Shown: one piece after another, positions 7,384 through 15,789 of the stretch
Position numbering within the stretch: position 1 is the first letter of the stretch
Layout of the letters: every line of letters starts with the position of its first letter
Source: Thermoleophilaceae bacterium
Lineage (GTDB): Bacteria; Actinomycetota; Thermoleophilia; Solirubrobacterales; Thermoleophilaceae
Length of the DNA stretch: 38,384 nucleotides
Reading direction: 5' to 3'
NCBI GenBank assembly: GCA_036378175.1
Contig: DASUWY010000029.1
Span: forward strand, 1 to 38,384
Program-made: the position numbers and the translations under genes
The notes under the pieces: generated by a model
What the model saw: the letters and a program-made list of their open reading frames with translations, nothing else
Database searches by the model: none
What the model was told of the DNA's origin: nothing

Positions 7384-9170
7384 GCCGCCGCCTGCTCCGC
7401 CCAGTCGCGGTACAGCCGCGCGTACGCGCCGTCGTGCTCGAGCAGCTCCTCATGCGTCCCCTGCTCGACGATCCGGCCGTGTTCGAGCACCACGATGCGC
7501 CCCGCACCTCGGATCGTCGAGAGCCGGTGGGCGATCACTATCGCTGTCCGCCCGGCCAGCAGCCGGCGCAAACCGTGCTCGATCTTCGCCTCGGTCTGCA
7601 CGTCCACATTCGAGGTCGCCTCGTCGAGGATCAGGATCCGCGGGTCGGCGATCGCCGCTCGGGCGAACGCCACGAGCTGTCGCTGCCCGGCCGAGAGGTG
7701 GCCGCCGCGCTCGCCCACCTCCGTGTCGTATCCCTCCGGCAGCCCTTCGATGAACTCGTGGGCGCCCACCGCGCGAGCCGCCGCACGGACGTCATCTGCG
7801 GTTGCGCCGGTACGGCCGAACGAGATGTTGTCGCCGATCGTTCCCGAGAAGAGGAAGCCCTCCTGCGGGACCACACCCAGCTGCGAGCGGAGCGAGCGCT
7901 CCGTCACCTCGCGCAGGTCGTGGCCGTCGATGAGGATCGCTCCGTCCGTGGGGTCGTAGAAACGCGACACGAGCTTGGCGAAGGTCGACTTCCCGGCGCC
8001 GGTCTCGCCCACGAGTGCGACGGTCTGCCCCGGAGGCACAACGAGGTCTATATCCCTGAGCGCATACTCGCCGTCGCCGTAGCGGAAGGAGACGTGATCG
8101 AAGCGGATCTCGCCGCGCACCTTCGGCAGGTCCACCGCGTCCGGCCTCTCCACGAGATCGGGCTCCTCGTCGAGAAGCTCGAACACCTTGTCGAGCGCGG
8201 CCATGCCGGCCTGGTAGGTCGTGTAGAGCTGCGAGAGCTGCTGGATCGGATCGAAGAATGTGTTGAGGTAGAACACGAACGACGCGAGCACACCGATCGT
8301 CACGTCGCCCCCGGTGACCACCTGGTGGCCGCCGTAGAGGAGGATCGCGGCGGTCGCCACCGCGGAGAGGAACTCCACGGACGGGAAGTACGCCGCGTTC
8401 AGGTAGACGGTCGTCATGTTGGCCGCGCGGTTCTCCTCGTTCAGATCACGGAACTGCGCGCGGTGGCGGCGCTCCTGGCTGAACGCCCGCACCACGCGGA
8501 TGCCCGACAGCGTCTCCTGCAGGTACGCCGTCACGTACGCGATCTTCTCTCGCGTGAGCCGGTACGCCTCCGCCGACACGATGCGGAACACGAGGCTGCC
8601 GATCAGCAGCACCGGGAAGGTGAGGAACGTGATCAGCGCGAGCTTCACGTCGAGCACGAGCAGGATCGCGGCGGTGCCGATCAGCGTCAGGCTGGCCGAG
8701 AAGAGCGTGGTCACGCCGTCGGTGACGAGCTGGTCCAGCGCCTCCACGTCATTCGTGAGCCGCGAGATCACCACGCCCGCCTTGTTGCGCGAGTAGAAGC
8801 CGATCGACAGCTTCTGCAGGTGCGTGAAGATCTGGAGGCGCAGGTCCTGCAGGGCGCGCTGGCCCACCCACTCCACGAGATACGTCTGCATGTAGGTGGC
8901 GCCCCAGTTCACGAGCGCGCTCACGAGGAACACGATCACGATCACGTCGAGTGCGCCGAGGTCGTGTGTCTTGATCCCCGAGTCGATGGCCTTGCCCGCG
9001 AGGTACGGCGGCGCGAGCCCCGCGACGGTGCCGGCAAGCAGGAAGACGAACATCACCGCCACCCGCAGCCGGTACGGGCGCAGCAGCTCGAGCAGGCCGC
9101 GCAGCTTGCGCGCGCGCTGGTCCTCCTGGCGGCGGATCAGGTGCCAGAGCGTGGTGAGTCGTTCCCTCAC
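7380..9170 (-). CDS. ABC exporter subunit, catalytic-site partner (MdlB-like)
   Basis: 596-residue half transporter: a six-helix exporter membrane domain (about residues 30-330) followed by an ATPase domain. The ATPase has Walker A GETGAGKST, a modified signature LSAGQRQ, Walker B ILILDEATSNVD with the catalytic Glu, and H-loop IAHRLST. The neighbour at 9167-10933 has the complementary pattern (normal LSGGQ but Asp in place of the catalytic Glu). The pair should therefore form a heterodimer with one full and one degenerate ATP site, as in TM287/288 and BmrCD. Substrate unknown; drugs or lipids are usual. The start overlaps the upstream subunit by four bases. Confidence 0.9.
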   Translation of the reverse strand: MRERLTTLWHLIRRQEDQRARKLRGLLELLRPYRLRVAVMFVFLLAGTVAGLAPPYLAGKAIDSGIKTHDLGALDVIVIVFLVSALVNWGATYMQTYLVEWVGQRALQDLRLQIFTHLQKLSIGFYSRNKAGVVISRLTNDVEALDQLVTDGVTTLFSASLTLIGTAAILLVLDVKLALITFLTFPVLLIGSLVFRIVSAEAYRLTREKIAYVTAYLQETLSGIRVVRAFSQERRHRAQFRDLNEENRAANMTTVYLNAAYFPSVEFLSAVATAAILLYGGHQVVTGGDVTIGVLASFVFYLNTFFDPIQQLSQLYTTYQAGMAALDKVFELLDEEPDLVERPDAVDLPKVRGEIRFDHVSFRYGDGEYALRDIDLVVPPGQTVALVGETGAGKSTFAKLVSRFYDPTDGAILIDGHDLREVTERSLRSQLGVVPQEGFLFSGTIGDNISFGRTGATADDVRAAARAVGAHEFIEGLPEGYDTEVGERGGHLSAGQRQLVAFARAAIADPRILILDEATSNVDVQTEAKIEHGLRRLLAGRTAIVIAHRLSTIRGAGRIVVLEHGRIVEQGTHEELLEHDGAYARLYRDWAEQAAA

Positions 9171-10933
9171 AGACCCACCTCCTCAGCCTGCTCGAGCGGC
9201 TTGCGGTTGAGGAACACCTGGTCCGGCAGACCCTTCTCCGCGATCTCGCGGTAGAGGTCGGAAGTCTCGAGCAGCTCGTCGTGCGTGCCCTGCGCGGCGA
9301 TGCGGCCGTTCTCGAGCACGACGATCTCGTCGGCGAGCGCGATCGTGGACAGCCGGTGGGCGATGATGAAGGTCGTGCGGCCGCGCGTGAGCTCGTTCAA
9401 GGCTCGCGTGATGCGGCTCTCGGTGGTGGCGTCCACGCTCGATGTGGCGTCGTCGAGGATCAGGATCCGCGGGTCCTTGAGCAGCGCCCGCGCGATGGCG
9501 ATCCGCTGCCGCTGCCCACCGGAGAGCGTGTAGCCGCGCTCGCCGATTCTCGTGTCCCACTCCTCCGGCAGCTCGCTGATGAACTCCTCGGCGCCCGCAC
9601 GGCGCGCGGCGTCGCGCACCTCCTCATCGGAGGCATCAGGCCGCGCGTAGGCGATGTTGTCGCGAACGCTCGCGGAGAACAGAAACGGATCGTCGGACAC
9701 GAACGCCACCTCGCGCCGCAGGGAGCCCGGCTCCACGTCGCGAACGTCCGCGCCGTCCACCACCACGGCGCCCTCGCTCACGTCGTACAGCCGCGGGATG
9801 AGCATCACGAGCGTGGACTTGCCAGAGCCGGTCGGCCCGACGAGCGCGACCGTGCGGCCGGCCTCCACCGTCAGGTCGATGTCGCTCAGCACCTGCCGGC
9901 CGCCCTCGTAGCCGAAGCTCACGTCGCGCAGCTCCACGCGCCCGCGGCCGCTCGGCAGCGGCGGCGCGTCCGGCGGCGCCACCACCCGCGGCTCGCGGTC
10001 CAGGATCTCGAACACCCGCGCGCCGGACGCCACCGCGCGCTGAGCCATGCCCAGGGCGATCCCGAGCATCCGCATCGGCCCGGTGAGCATCATCACGTAG
10101 CCGTAGAACGCCACGAACTCGCCCACCGTGATCGTCCCGTGAATCGCCTCGCGCCCGCCCACGAACAGCAGCGCCGCGAGCCCAAGGTTGGGCAGGAACG
10201 CGATCAGCGGCGAGTAGAAGGCGCTGAGCCGCGTGGAGATCATGGACTGGTCGAACACTCGCTTCACCGCCACCCGGAAGCGCGCCAGCTGCCGCTCCTC
10301 CTGCGCGAACGCCTTCACCACGCGCACGCCCGACACGTTCTCCTCGGCCTCCGCCGTGAGTTCCGCGATGCGCTGCTGAACCTCCTGCGACGCGGGCCGG
10401 TTCTTGCGCCCGTACACGAATGCCACCCAGATCACGAACGGCGTGGGCGCGAGCGTGACGGCCGCCAGCCCGGGGTTCACGCCCACCATCACCCCGGCGG
10501 CGATCAGGATCGTGAGAGCGGACTGCGCCATGAAGATGAGCCCGTAGCCGAGGAAGAAGCGGACGGACTGGAGATCGACGGTGGAGCGCGACATGAGCTG
10601 GCCGGTCTGCTGCTCGTCGAAGAAGCCGAGCTCGAGCTCCTGGAGATGCCCATAGACGCGGTTGCGCAGGTCGAACTCCACACCGAGCGACACCCGGCCC
10701 GCCACCAGGCGTCGCGCCGCGCTCAGCGCGAAGCGAAGCCCGGCCGCCGCCAGGATCGCCGCGGCGAGCGGCCACAGGTCCACGCGGCCGTTGCGGATCT
10801 CGTCGACGGTGCGACCGACGAGATAGGGGATGAGCACCCCGGTGCCCATCGCGAGGGCCGCCAGGAGAAAGGACCAGAAGACGCCGACCCGGTAGGGCCG
10901 GAGGAATCCGAGCAGTCTCCTGAAAGTCGCCAC
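9167..10933 (-). CDS. ABC exporter subunit, degenerate-site partner (MdlA-like)
   Basis: 588 residues: exporter membrane domain (about 15-310) and ATPase with Walker A GPTGSGKST, signature LSGGQRQR and Walker B ILILDDATSSVD. The residue after the Walker B Asp is Asp instead of the catalytic Glu, the mark of the non-hydrolysing half of heterodimeric exporters. It is the first gene of a two-gene operon, overlapping its partner by four bases. The GTG at 10933 is preceded eight bases upstream by TAAAGT and has no Shine-Dalgarno, so translation is probably leaderless. It is divergent from the first hydrolase gene. Confidence 0.9.
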   Translation of the reverse strand: MATFRRLLGFLRPYRVGVFWSFLLAALAMGTGVLIPYLVGRTVDEIRNGRVDLWPLAAAILAAAGLRFALSAARRLVAGRVSLGVEFDLRNRVYGHLQELELGFFDEQQTGQLMSRSTVDLQSVRFFLGYGLIFMAQSALTILIAAGVMVGVNPGLAAVTLAPTPFVIWVAFVYGRKNRPASQEVQQRIAELTAEAEENVSGVRVVKAFAQEERQLARFRVAVKRVFDQSMISTRLSAFYSPLIAFLPNLGLAALLFVGGREAIHGTITVGEFVAFYGYVMMLTGPMRMLGIALGMAQRAVASGARVFEILDREPRVVAPPDAPPLPSGRGRVELRDVSFGYEGGRQVLSDIDLTVEAGRTVALVGPTGSGKSTLVMLIPRLYDVSEGAVVVDGADVRDVEPGSLRREVAFVSDDPFLFSASVRDNIAYARPDASDEEVRDAARRAGAEEFISELPEEWDTRIGERGYTLSGGQRQRIAIARALLKDPRILILDDATSSVDATTESRITRALNELTRGRTTFIIAHRLSTIALADEIVVLENGRIAAQGTHDELLETSDLYREIAEKGLPDQVFLNRKPLEQAEEVGL

Positions 10934-10941
10934 GTCGTATT

Positions 10942-10947
10942 ACTTTA
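10942..10947 (-). promoter_or_regulatory. -10 element of the ABC exporter operon
   Basis: On the minus strand TAAAGT stands eight bases before the GTG start, in an A/T-rich island (10938-10960) that also serves the divergent hydrolase gene. Confidence 0.4.
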
Positions 10948-10949
10948 CT

Positions 10950-11013
10950 TAATGAAGTCTTGACGGTCGGCCGCTGCGCGAGCTACTTCCCGCCCTCCGC
11001 AGGGTTCTATCCA
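10950..11013 (+). promoter_or_regulatory. Conserved promoter/leader element of hydrolase gene 1
   Basis: This segment aligns with 12714-12778 upstream of the second hydrolase. Shared parts are TAAtGAAgTctT versus TAAaGAAtTacT (probable -10 region), then after about 30 bases the identical 12-mer AGCTACTTCCCG (10981-10992), and then a GTTcTATCC block (11004-11012). Conservation outside the coding region suggests a shared operator or structured 5' leader. Function inferred only. Confidence 0.45.
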
Positions 11014-11026
11014 GCAACCAAAGCGG

Positions 11027-11043
11027 GCGCCATGGGATGGCGC
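11027..11043 (+). promoter_or_regulatory. Hairpin just before the ribosome-binding site of hydrolase gene 1
   Basis: GCGCCAT (11027-11033) and ATGGCGC (11037-11043) form a perfect 7-bp stem with a GGG loop. The Shine-Dalgarno GGAGAGGAG starts on the next base, so the stem may influence ribosome access. Confidence 0.4.
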
Positions 11044-11056
11044 GGAGAGGAGCTCC

Positions 11057-12040
11057 ATGGATGGAACGCGCTGCGCGCGGCTGTTACTGAGTGTGGCATT
11101 CGCGCTCGCGCTCCTCGCCGGCACGGCACACGCGCGCCCCGCGGGGCTCCGCGTGGGCGTCGCGGATCAGAACGCGAGCACCTTCGCGAAGCCGCTCTAC
11201 CGCCGGCTCGGCGGCCGGATCTCGCGCCTCATGGTTCCGCTGAACGCCGCCCAGGACCCCTACCGGCGCGCCTGGGTGGAGCGCTGGCTTGCGGCGGCGA
11301 AGGCCGACGGCGTGGAGCCGCTCGTGGCGTTCAGCCGCTTCTACGGCACGCCGTACAAGCTGCCGTCCGTGGCTCAGTACCGGCGGGCCTTCCGGGCGTT
11401 CCGTCAGGCGTTCCCGCAGGTGACCGAGTTCATCCCGTGGAACGAGGAGAACCATCAGGCGCAGCCCACGTTCAGCCACCCGGCGCGGGCGGCCGCGTAC
11501 TACGAGGTGATGAGGAACAACTGCCCGCGCTGCAAGATCGTCGCGGCCGATGTGCTGGATACCCATGGCGCGGCGGCATGGCTGACGAAGTTCCTTCGCG
11601 CCCTCCACGGGCCGCGCCCGCGACTCTGGGGTCTCCACAACTACATCGACGCGAACCATCACCGCCTCACCGGGACCGAGCGCGTGCTCGCCACGGTGCG
11701 CGGCACCATCTGGCTCACCGAGACCGGCGGCCTCGTGAAGACCGCCGCGCTGCCCTACGGCGAGAAGCGCGCCGCCGGCGCGATCCGCTTTCTGTTCGGC
11801 ATCGTGCGCAGGTGGCCCACCCGCATCGGGCGCGTGTACGTCTACAACTGGCGGGGCGTGGTGAACGCGCGGCTCGCCCGCAAGCACCCGCTCTACTGGG
11901 ACTCGGGCCTCACCGAGCCGAACGGCAGGCCGCGCCCCGGCTACTACGCGCTGCGCTACGAGCTCAAGCGGATGCGGCTCGGTTGCTGGAGCCCGAATGC
12001 GGCGTTCAGTACGGCGGCGTGGCTCGCCGGCTGCAACTAG
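11057..12040 (+). CDS. Secreted glycoside-hydrolase-like protein (clan GH-A type), paralogue 1
   Basis: 327 residues. Signal peptide MDGTRCARLLLSVAFALALLA with an AHA-type cleavage site near residue 26. The mature part resembles a TIM-barrel glycosidase: W-N-E130-E-N fits the acid/base glutamate after strand 4 and L-T-E222-T-G-G fits the nucleophile after strand 7. A CPRC pair and two C-terminal cysteines (LGCW and AGC) are shared by all three paralogues and suggest disulfides. Strong Shine-Dalgarno GGAGAGGAG five bases before the ATG. The CAZy family is not certain (GH39- or GH128-like). The probable substrate is an extracellular or cell-wall polysaccharide. The 3' end overlaps the convergent gene by four bases. 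Confidence 0.75.
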   Translation: MDGTRCARLLLSVAFALALLAGTAHARPAGLRVGVADQNASTFAKPLYRRLGGRISRLMVPLNAAQDPYRRAWVERWLAAAKADGVEPLVAFSRFYGTPYKLPSVAQYRRAFRAFRQAFPQVTEFIPWNEENHQAQPTFSHPARAAAYYEVMRNNCPRCKIVAADVLDTHGAAAWLTKFLRALHGPRPRLWGLHNYIDANHHRLTGTERVLATVRGTIWLTETGGLVKTAALPYGEKRAAGAIRFLFGIVRRWPTRIGRVYVYNWRGVVNARLARKHPLYWDSGLTEPNGRPRPGYYALRYELKRMRLGCWSPNAAFSTAAWLAGCN

Positions 12041-12633
12041 CCAGGGGCGCCGGGCGGCGTGCACGCACGCCTCACCAGCAGGGCCACGGCCATGGCCGCA
12101 AGCACGACCCCGGCGACCGCGAGCACGACGATCCACCACGCACTCCAGCTGTGGTGGCTCGCCGGCATTCCGCCGCCGCCCGCCAGCCGCTCCTCAGCCC
12201 GCTGCCAGTCCGCGCGGCTCATGTGCCGCCACCTGCCGTCAGCCATCCAGCTCAAGCCTGCGCCGCCCATCATCGCCGCCGCCCCCATGGAGTAGCCGCC
12301 GCCCATCATGCCGTTGCCGCCGGCCGGGGCACAGCCCGCGAAACGGGCGCCCATCAGCTGGTGCATGCGCGTCTCGCCGGCGTCTCCGAGCATCGATTGC
12401 ATGCGCTCGTTCATCGTCTGATGCAGGGCGGTGGATCCGAGCGCCCGGCCCATCGCGTACTCGCCGATGTGGTCGAGGTCGGTTCTGGACAGGTCCGAGC
12501 AGGTCTTCGATCCCGACCGCAGCTGCGCCACCAGCGCGCCGCCGGCGGCCTGTTCGGTGCGGGGTGCGGCGGACGCGGCGCTCGGGGGAATCACCGCGAG
12601 GACGAGGCAGAAGAGAGCGATGCGCAACCGCAT
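12037..12633 (-). CDS. Met-rich membrane protein with signal peptide, unknown function
   Basis: 198 residues. Signal peptide (MRLRIALFCLVLAVIPPSAASA), then a conserved-looking region with paired cysteines (KTCSDLS near residue 44, FAGC near residue 98) and repeated Met/Gly (GNGMMGGG, MGAAAMMGG). One C-terminal membrane helix (WWIVVLAVAGVVLAAMAVALL) is followed by a short basic tail, which puts the Met-rich part outside the cell. The ATG at 12633 is preferred over a longer form from 12699 because it begins exactly at the signal peptide. I recognise no named family. Met-rich exposed loops can bind copper, but nothing else here supports that. It is divergent from the second hydrolase and convergent with the first. 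Confidence 0.65.
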   Translation of the reverse strand: MRLRIALFCLVLAVIPPSAASAAPRTEQAAGGALVAQLRSGSKTCSDLSRTDLDHIGEYAMGRALGSTALHQTMNERMQSMLGDAGETRMHQLMGARFAGCAPAGGNGMMGGGYSMGAAAMMGGAGLSWMADGRWRHMSRADWQRAEERLAGGGGMPASHHSWSAWWIVVLAVAGVVLAAMAVALLVRRACTPPGAPG

Positions 12634-12713
12634 GGGTTGATCGTCGTCCTCGCGGGGACGACGCACCACCGCGCCGCGCCGCACTCCTCGTACGGCCAAG
12701 TACGGACGGTTCT

Positions 12714-12778
12714 AAAGAATTACTCACCCCGCCACGGCGCACAGCTACTTCCCGGCCGCGGCGTGTTTATCCCGACGA
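12714..12778 (+). promoter_or_regulatory. Conserved promoter/leader element of hydrolase gene 2
   Basis: This is the counterpart of 10950-11013: TAAAGAATTACT at the left, the identical AGCTACTTCCCG at 12743-12754, then GTTTATCC at 12765-12772. The A/T-rich island 12711-12724 also faces the divergent membrane-protein gene. Confidence 0.45.
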
Positions 12779-12844
12779 CCAGCAGACGTGCAAGGCGGAA
12801 GGATCGCCATCAGGGCGACACAGCGAGTGGGGCAGAGGCTAGGG

Positions 12845-13831
12845 ATGGCAATGGCGATGGCGCTGACATGCGGCGCCACGCTGATCGCCGCGCCGGCCGC
12901 GAACCCCGCCCCGCCGCGCCAGGCTCCGCTGCTCGTCGGCGTGGGCGATCAGAGCCCAGCCACCTTCACGAAGCCGCTCTACCGCCGGCTCGGCCTGCAG
13001 ATCTCCCGGCTCGTCGTGCCCTGGAACGCAGCGCTGCATGCGGACCGTCGCGCCTGGGTCCGCCACTGGCTGGCCGCCGCCCGCGCCGCCGGCAAAGAGC
13101 CGCTCGTGTCCTTCGGCCGCTTCTCGGGCCAGTCGATGCGCCCCCCGAGCGTGTCGGCCTACCGCCGCGCGTTCCTGGCCTTCAGGCAGGCGTTCCCCGG
13201 GGTCCGCGAGTACACGCCATGGAACGAGGCCAACCACCAGTCACAGCCCACCTTCAGGCGCCCCGCCCGGGCGGCCGCCTACTACGAGGTGATGCGTGCG
13301 GGCTGTCCCACCTGCCAGATCGTGGCCGCCGATGTGCTCGACATCCACAGCGCCGAGCGCTGGCTCCGCCAGTTCATCCACGCTCTCCACGGCCCGGTGC
13401 CGCAGCTCTGGGGCCTTCACAACTACATCGACGTGAACCGCCATCACCCGGTGGCCCACGGCGGCACCGCTCGCATGCTGGGCGTGGTGCCCGGCCAGGT
13501 GTGGCTGACGGAGACGGGTGGCCTCGTGAAGACGGCGGCGCTCCCCTACAACGAGAAGCGCGCCGCTCGCGCCACGCGCTACCTCTTCACGATCGCCGGC
13601 GCGTGGCGAGCCAGAATCTCCCGCGTGTACATGTACAACTGGCGCGGCGTGCTCACCGCCCGGCAGGCGCGCCGCCAACCGAAGGCGTGGGACTCCGGGA
13701 TGACCGAACCCAATGGCAAGCCGCGGCCGGCCTACTTCGCGCTTCGCTCGGAGCTGCAGCGGCTGCACCTGGGCTGCTGGGATCGCAGACCGAGCGTTCG
13801 CAGGGCTCGCTGGCGGGCGGGTTGCAGGTGA
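12845..13831 (+). CDS. Secreted glycoside-hydrolase-like protein, paralogue 2
   Basis: 328 residues from this start. Same architecture as the proteins at 11057 and 13828: hydrophobic secretion signal, LLVGVGDQSPATF opening, W-N-E128-A-N, L-T-E223-T-G-G, a CPTC pair and two C-terminal cysteines. The ATG at 12845 has AGAGG six bases upstream. In-frame GTG codons at 12827 and 12788 would add a basic N-region, which a Sec signal normally needs, so the start is uncertain by up to 19 residues. The stop overlaps the GTG start of the third paralogue (GTGA), so these two are one operon. A conserved leader element lies upstream. Confidence 0.72.
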   Translation: MAMAMALTCGATLIAAPAANPAPPRQAPLLVGVGDQSPATFTKPLYRRLGLQISRLVVPWNAALHADRRAWVRHWLAAARAAGKEPLVSFGRFSGQSMRPPSVSAYRRAFLAFRQAFPGVREYTPWNEANHQSQPTFRRPARAAAYYEVMRAGCPTCQIVAADVLDIHSAERWLRQFIHALHGPVPQLWGLHNYIDVNRHHPVAHGGTARMLGVVPGQVWLTETGGLVKTAALPYNEKRAARATRYLFTIAGAWRARISRVYMYNWRGVLTARQARRQPKAWDSGMTEPNGKPRPAYFALRSELQRLHLGCWDRRPSVRRARWRAGCR

Positions 13832-14796
13832 GAGCAATCGTGCTGACCCTGGCGCTCGGCGCCGCCATTGCGATGCCTGCGCAGGCAAGCGCGTCGCTCA
13901 CGGTCGGCATCGGCGACCAGAACGTGCCGACGTTCCAGCAGCCGCTCTACCGGCAGCTCGGCGCGCCGATTGCGCGCGTGATGGTGCCTTGGAACGCGGC
14001 GCTCCACCCGCGCTACAGGGCGTTCGTCACGGACTGGCTGGCGGCGGTGCACGCCGCGGGGGCGAGGCCGTTCGTGACCTTCGGACGCTGGAGCGGGCAG
14101 TCGATGCGCGCTCCCTCGGTGCCGTCCTACCGGCGGGCCTTCGCCGCGTTCCGGCGCGCCTATCCACAGGTGCGCGAGTACGCCACCTGGAACGAGGCGA
14201 ACAACCAGGCGCAGCCCACCTGGCGCCGGCCGGGGCTCGTGGCCCGCTACTACAACGTGATGCGGGCGCGCTGCCGCGGCTGCCGGATCGTGGCCGCGGA
14301 CGTGCTCGACACGCTGAGCGCCCCGAAGTGGCTCCTGCGCTTCATGCGGGGCGTCCGCGGACCGCGGCCGCGGCTGTGGGGCCTCCACAACTACATCGAC
14401 GTGAACCGCCACCACTCGATCGCCTACGGCGGCACCGCCCGGGTTCTGAAGACCGTTCCGGGGCAGGTCTGGCTCACCGAGACCGGCGGCCTCGCGCAGA
14501 CCGCCGCGCTGCGCTTCAACCTCGGGCGCGCGGCGGGCGCGATGCACTACCTCTTCCGGATCGCGGACGCGTATCCCCGCATCACGCGCATCTACGTCTA
14601 CAACTGGCGAGGTGTGGTGACGGCGCGAACCGCGAAGCACCACCGCAAGTGGTGGGACTCCGGCATCACCGATCCGAACGGCAAGCCCAGGCCCTCGTAC
14701 TTCGCGCTCAGGCAGGAGCTGAAGCGGCACCGCCTGGGCTGCTGGGCCGCCCACAGGGGAAAGCGGCCGCTGTCGCAGGCCGGCTGCCGGCGCTAG
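13828..14796 (+). CDS. Secreted glycoside-hydrolase-like protein, paralogue 3
   Basis: 322 residues. Signal peptide MRAIVLTLALGAAIAMPAQASA, then the shared core with W-N-E123-A-N, L-T-E218-T-G-G, a CRGC pair and C-terminal cysteines (LGCW, AGC). The GTG at 13828 overlaps the preceding stop codon by four bases. It has no leader of its own and depends on the promoter of paralogue 2. All catalytic-type residues are kept in all three copies, so none looks like a pseudogene. The enzyme activity is not known. Confidence 0.75.
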   Translation: MRAIVLTLALGAAIAMPAQASASLTVGIGDQNVPTFQQPLYRQLGAPIARVMVPWNAALHPRYRAFVTDWLAAVHAAGARPFVTFGRWSGQSMRAPSVPSYRRAFAAFRRAYPQVREYATWNEANNQAQPTWRRPGLVARYYNVMRARCRGCRIVAADVLDTLSAPKWLLRFMRGVRGPRPRLWGLHNYIDVNRHHSIAYGGTARVLKTVPGQVWLTETGGLAQTAALRFNLGRAAGAMHYLFRIADAYPRITRIYVYNWRGVVTARTAKHHRKWWDSGITDPNGKPRPSYFALRQELKRHRLGCWAAHRGKRPLSQAGCRR

Positions 14797-14807
14797 CGAA
14801 GCGGCGA

Positions 14808-14881
14808 TAGCTCCGGGTGGACTCGAACCACCGACCTCACCATTATGAGTGGTGCGCTCTAACCGGCTGAGCTACGGAGCC
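14808..14881 (-). tRNA. tRNA-Met (anticodon CAT, elongator type)
   Basis: On the minus strand: acceptor GGCTCCG with CGGAGCT (a G-U pair at position 1-72), D arm GCTC/GAGC, anticodon arm CACCA/TGGTG around the loop CTCATAA, T arm GGTGG-TTCGAGT-CCACC, discriminator A. The CTCATAA loop and overall form fit elongator tRNA-Met. A lysidine-modified tRNA-Ile2 also has CAT but is less likely. CCA is not encoded. It ends 11 bases from the third hydrolase stop. Confidence 0.9.
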
Positions 14882-14904
14882 CTGCGTGTAGAAGAGTATC
14901 GGCG

Positions 14905-15789
14905 GTGAACGACCGCCCTCTGCTCCTCTCGGTGCCCAACGTTAGCGAGGGCAGCGACGCCGCGACCATCGACGCGATCGGCCGCGCGTTCGCGCCCGCG
15001 CGGCTGCTCGACCTGCACACGGACCCCGATCACGGCCGCAGCGTGTACAGCCTCGCGGCGCCGCAGGGCGAGCTTGCGGAGGCGCTCGTCTCGGGCGCGC
15101 GCGCGGCGGTGGCGCGCATCGACCTGCGCCGCCACCGGGGGGCGCATCCACACGTTGGCGCGATCGACGTGGCGCCCGTGGTGTACCTCGATGAGAGCGT
15201 GCGCGGCGCCGCCTGCGCCGAGGCTCTCACCGCCGCCGCGCTGATCGGGAACGAGCTCGAGCTGCCCGTGTTCCTGTACGGCGACCTCGCCACGACGGAC
15301 GCCAGCCGCGAGCGCGCGGCCATCCGAAGGGGCGGCCCGGCAACGCTCGCGGAGCGAATGCGTGCCGGCGAGCTCCGGCCCGACCACGGCCCGCCGCTGC
15401 CGCACGAGAGCGCGGGAGCGGTGCTCGTCACGGCGCGGCCGCCGCTGATCGCGTTCAACGTCGACCTGGCGACGGAGGACGTGGAGCTGGCGCGGCGGAT
15501 CGCCGCGCGCCTGCGCGAGTCGGGCGGGGGCCTGCCGGGCGTGCGCGCCATTGGGCTCGACCTGCCCGCGCGCGGCCGCGCGCAGGTCTCGTTCAACGTG
15601 CACGACCACGCGCAGGCGCCGCTGCGCGTGCTGGTGGACGAGGTGCGGCGCGACGCGCCGGTCGCCGAGGCGGAGCTCGTGGGCCTGGCGCCCGCCGCGG
15701 CGTTCGAGGACTTCCCGCCCGACCTGCCGATCCGCAACTTCAACCCGGAGCTGCAGCTGATCGAGAACGCACTACGATCACTCGTCTGA
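14905..15789 (+). CDS. ftcD: Glutamate formiminotransferase
   Basis: 294 residues. Opens with LLLSVPNVSEGSD, characteristic of formiminotransferase N-terminal domains, followed by the DHGRSVYSL and RRHRGAHPHVGAIDVAPVV motifs containing the active-site histidine region. It transfers the formimino group from N-formimino-glutamate to tetrahydrofolate at the end of histidine degradation. No cyclodeaminase domain is fused and no other hut gene is nearby. The GTG start has no Shine-Dalgarno; an AAGAGT hexamer ends seven bases before it. The start region faces the tRNA-Met gene. The stop overlaps the next ATG (TGATG). Confidence 0.9.
   Translation: MNDRPLLLSVPNVSEGSDAATIDAIGRAFAPARLLDLHTDPDHGRSVYSLAAPQGELAEALVSGARAAVARIDLRRHRGAHPHVGAIDVAPVVYLDESVRGAACAEALTAAALIGNELELPVFLYGDLATTDASRERAAIRRGGPATLAERMRAGELRPDHGPPLPHESAGAVLVTARPPLIAFNVDLATEDVELARRIAARLRESGGGLPGVRAIGLDLPARGRAQVSFNVHDHAQAPLRVLVDEVRRDAPVAEAELVGLAPAAAFEDFPPDLPIRNFNPELQLIENALRSLV

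Noticed and set aside
10960-14796. A single open frame of about 1,278 codons across the hydrolase cluster
   Set aside because: Only its 3' part (from 13828) is the third hydrolase. The rest is out of frame with two clear signal-peptide-bearing paralogues and is Arg/Ala-rich shadow sequence.
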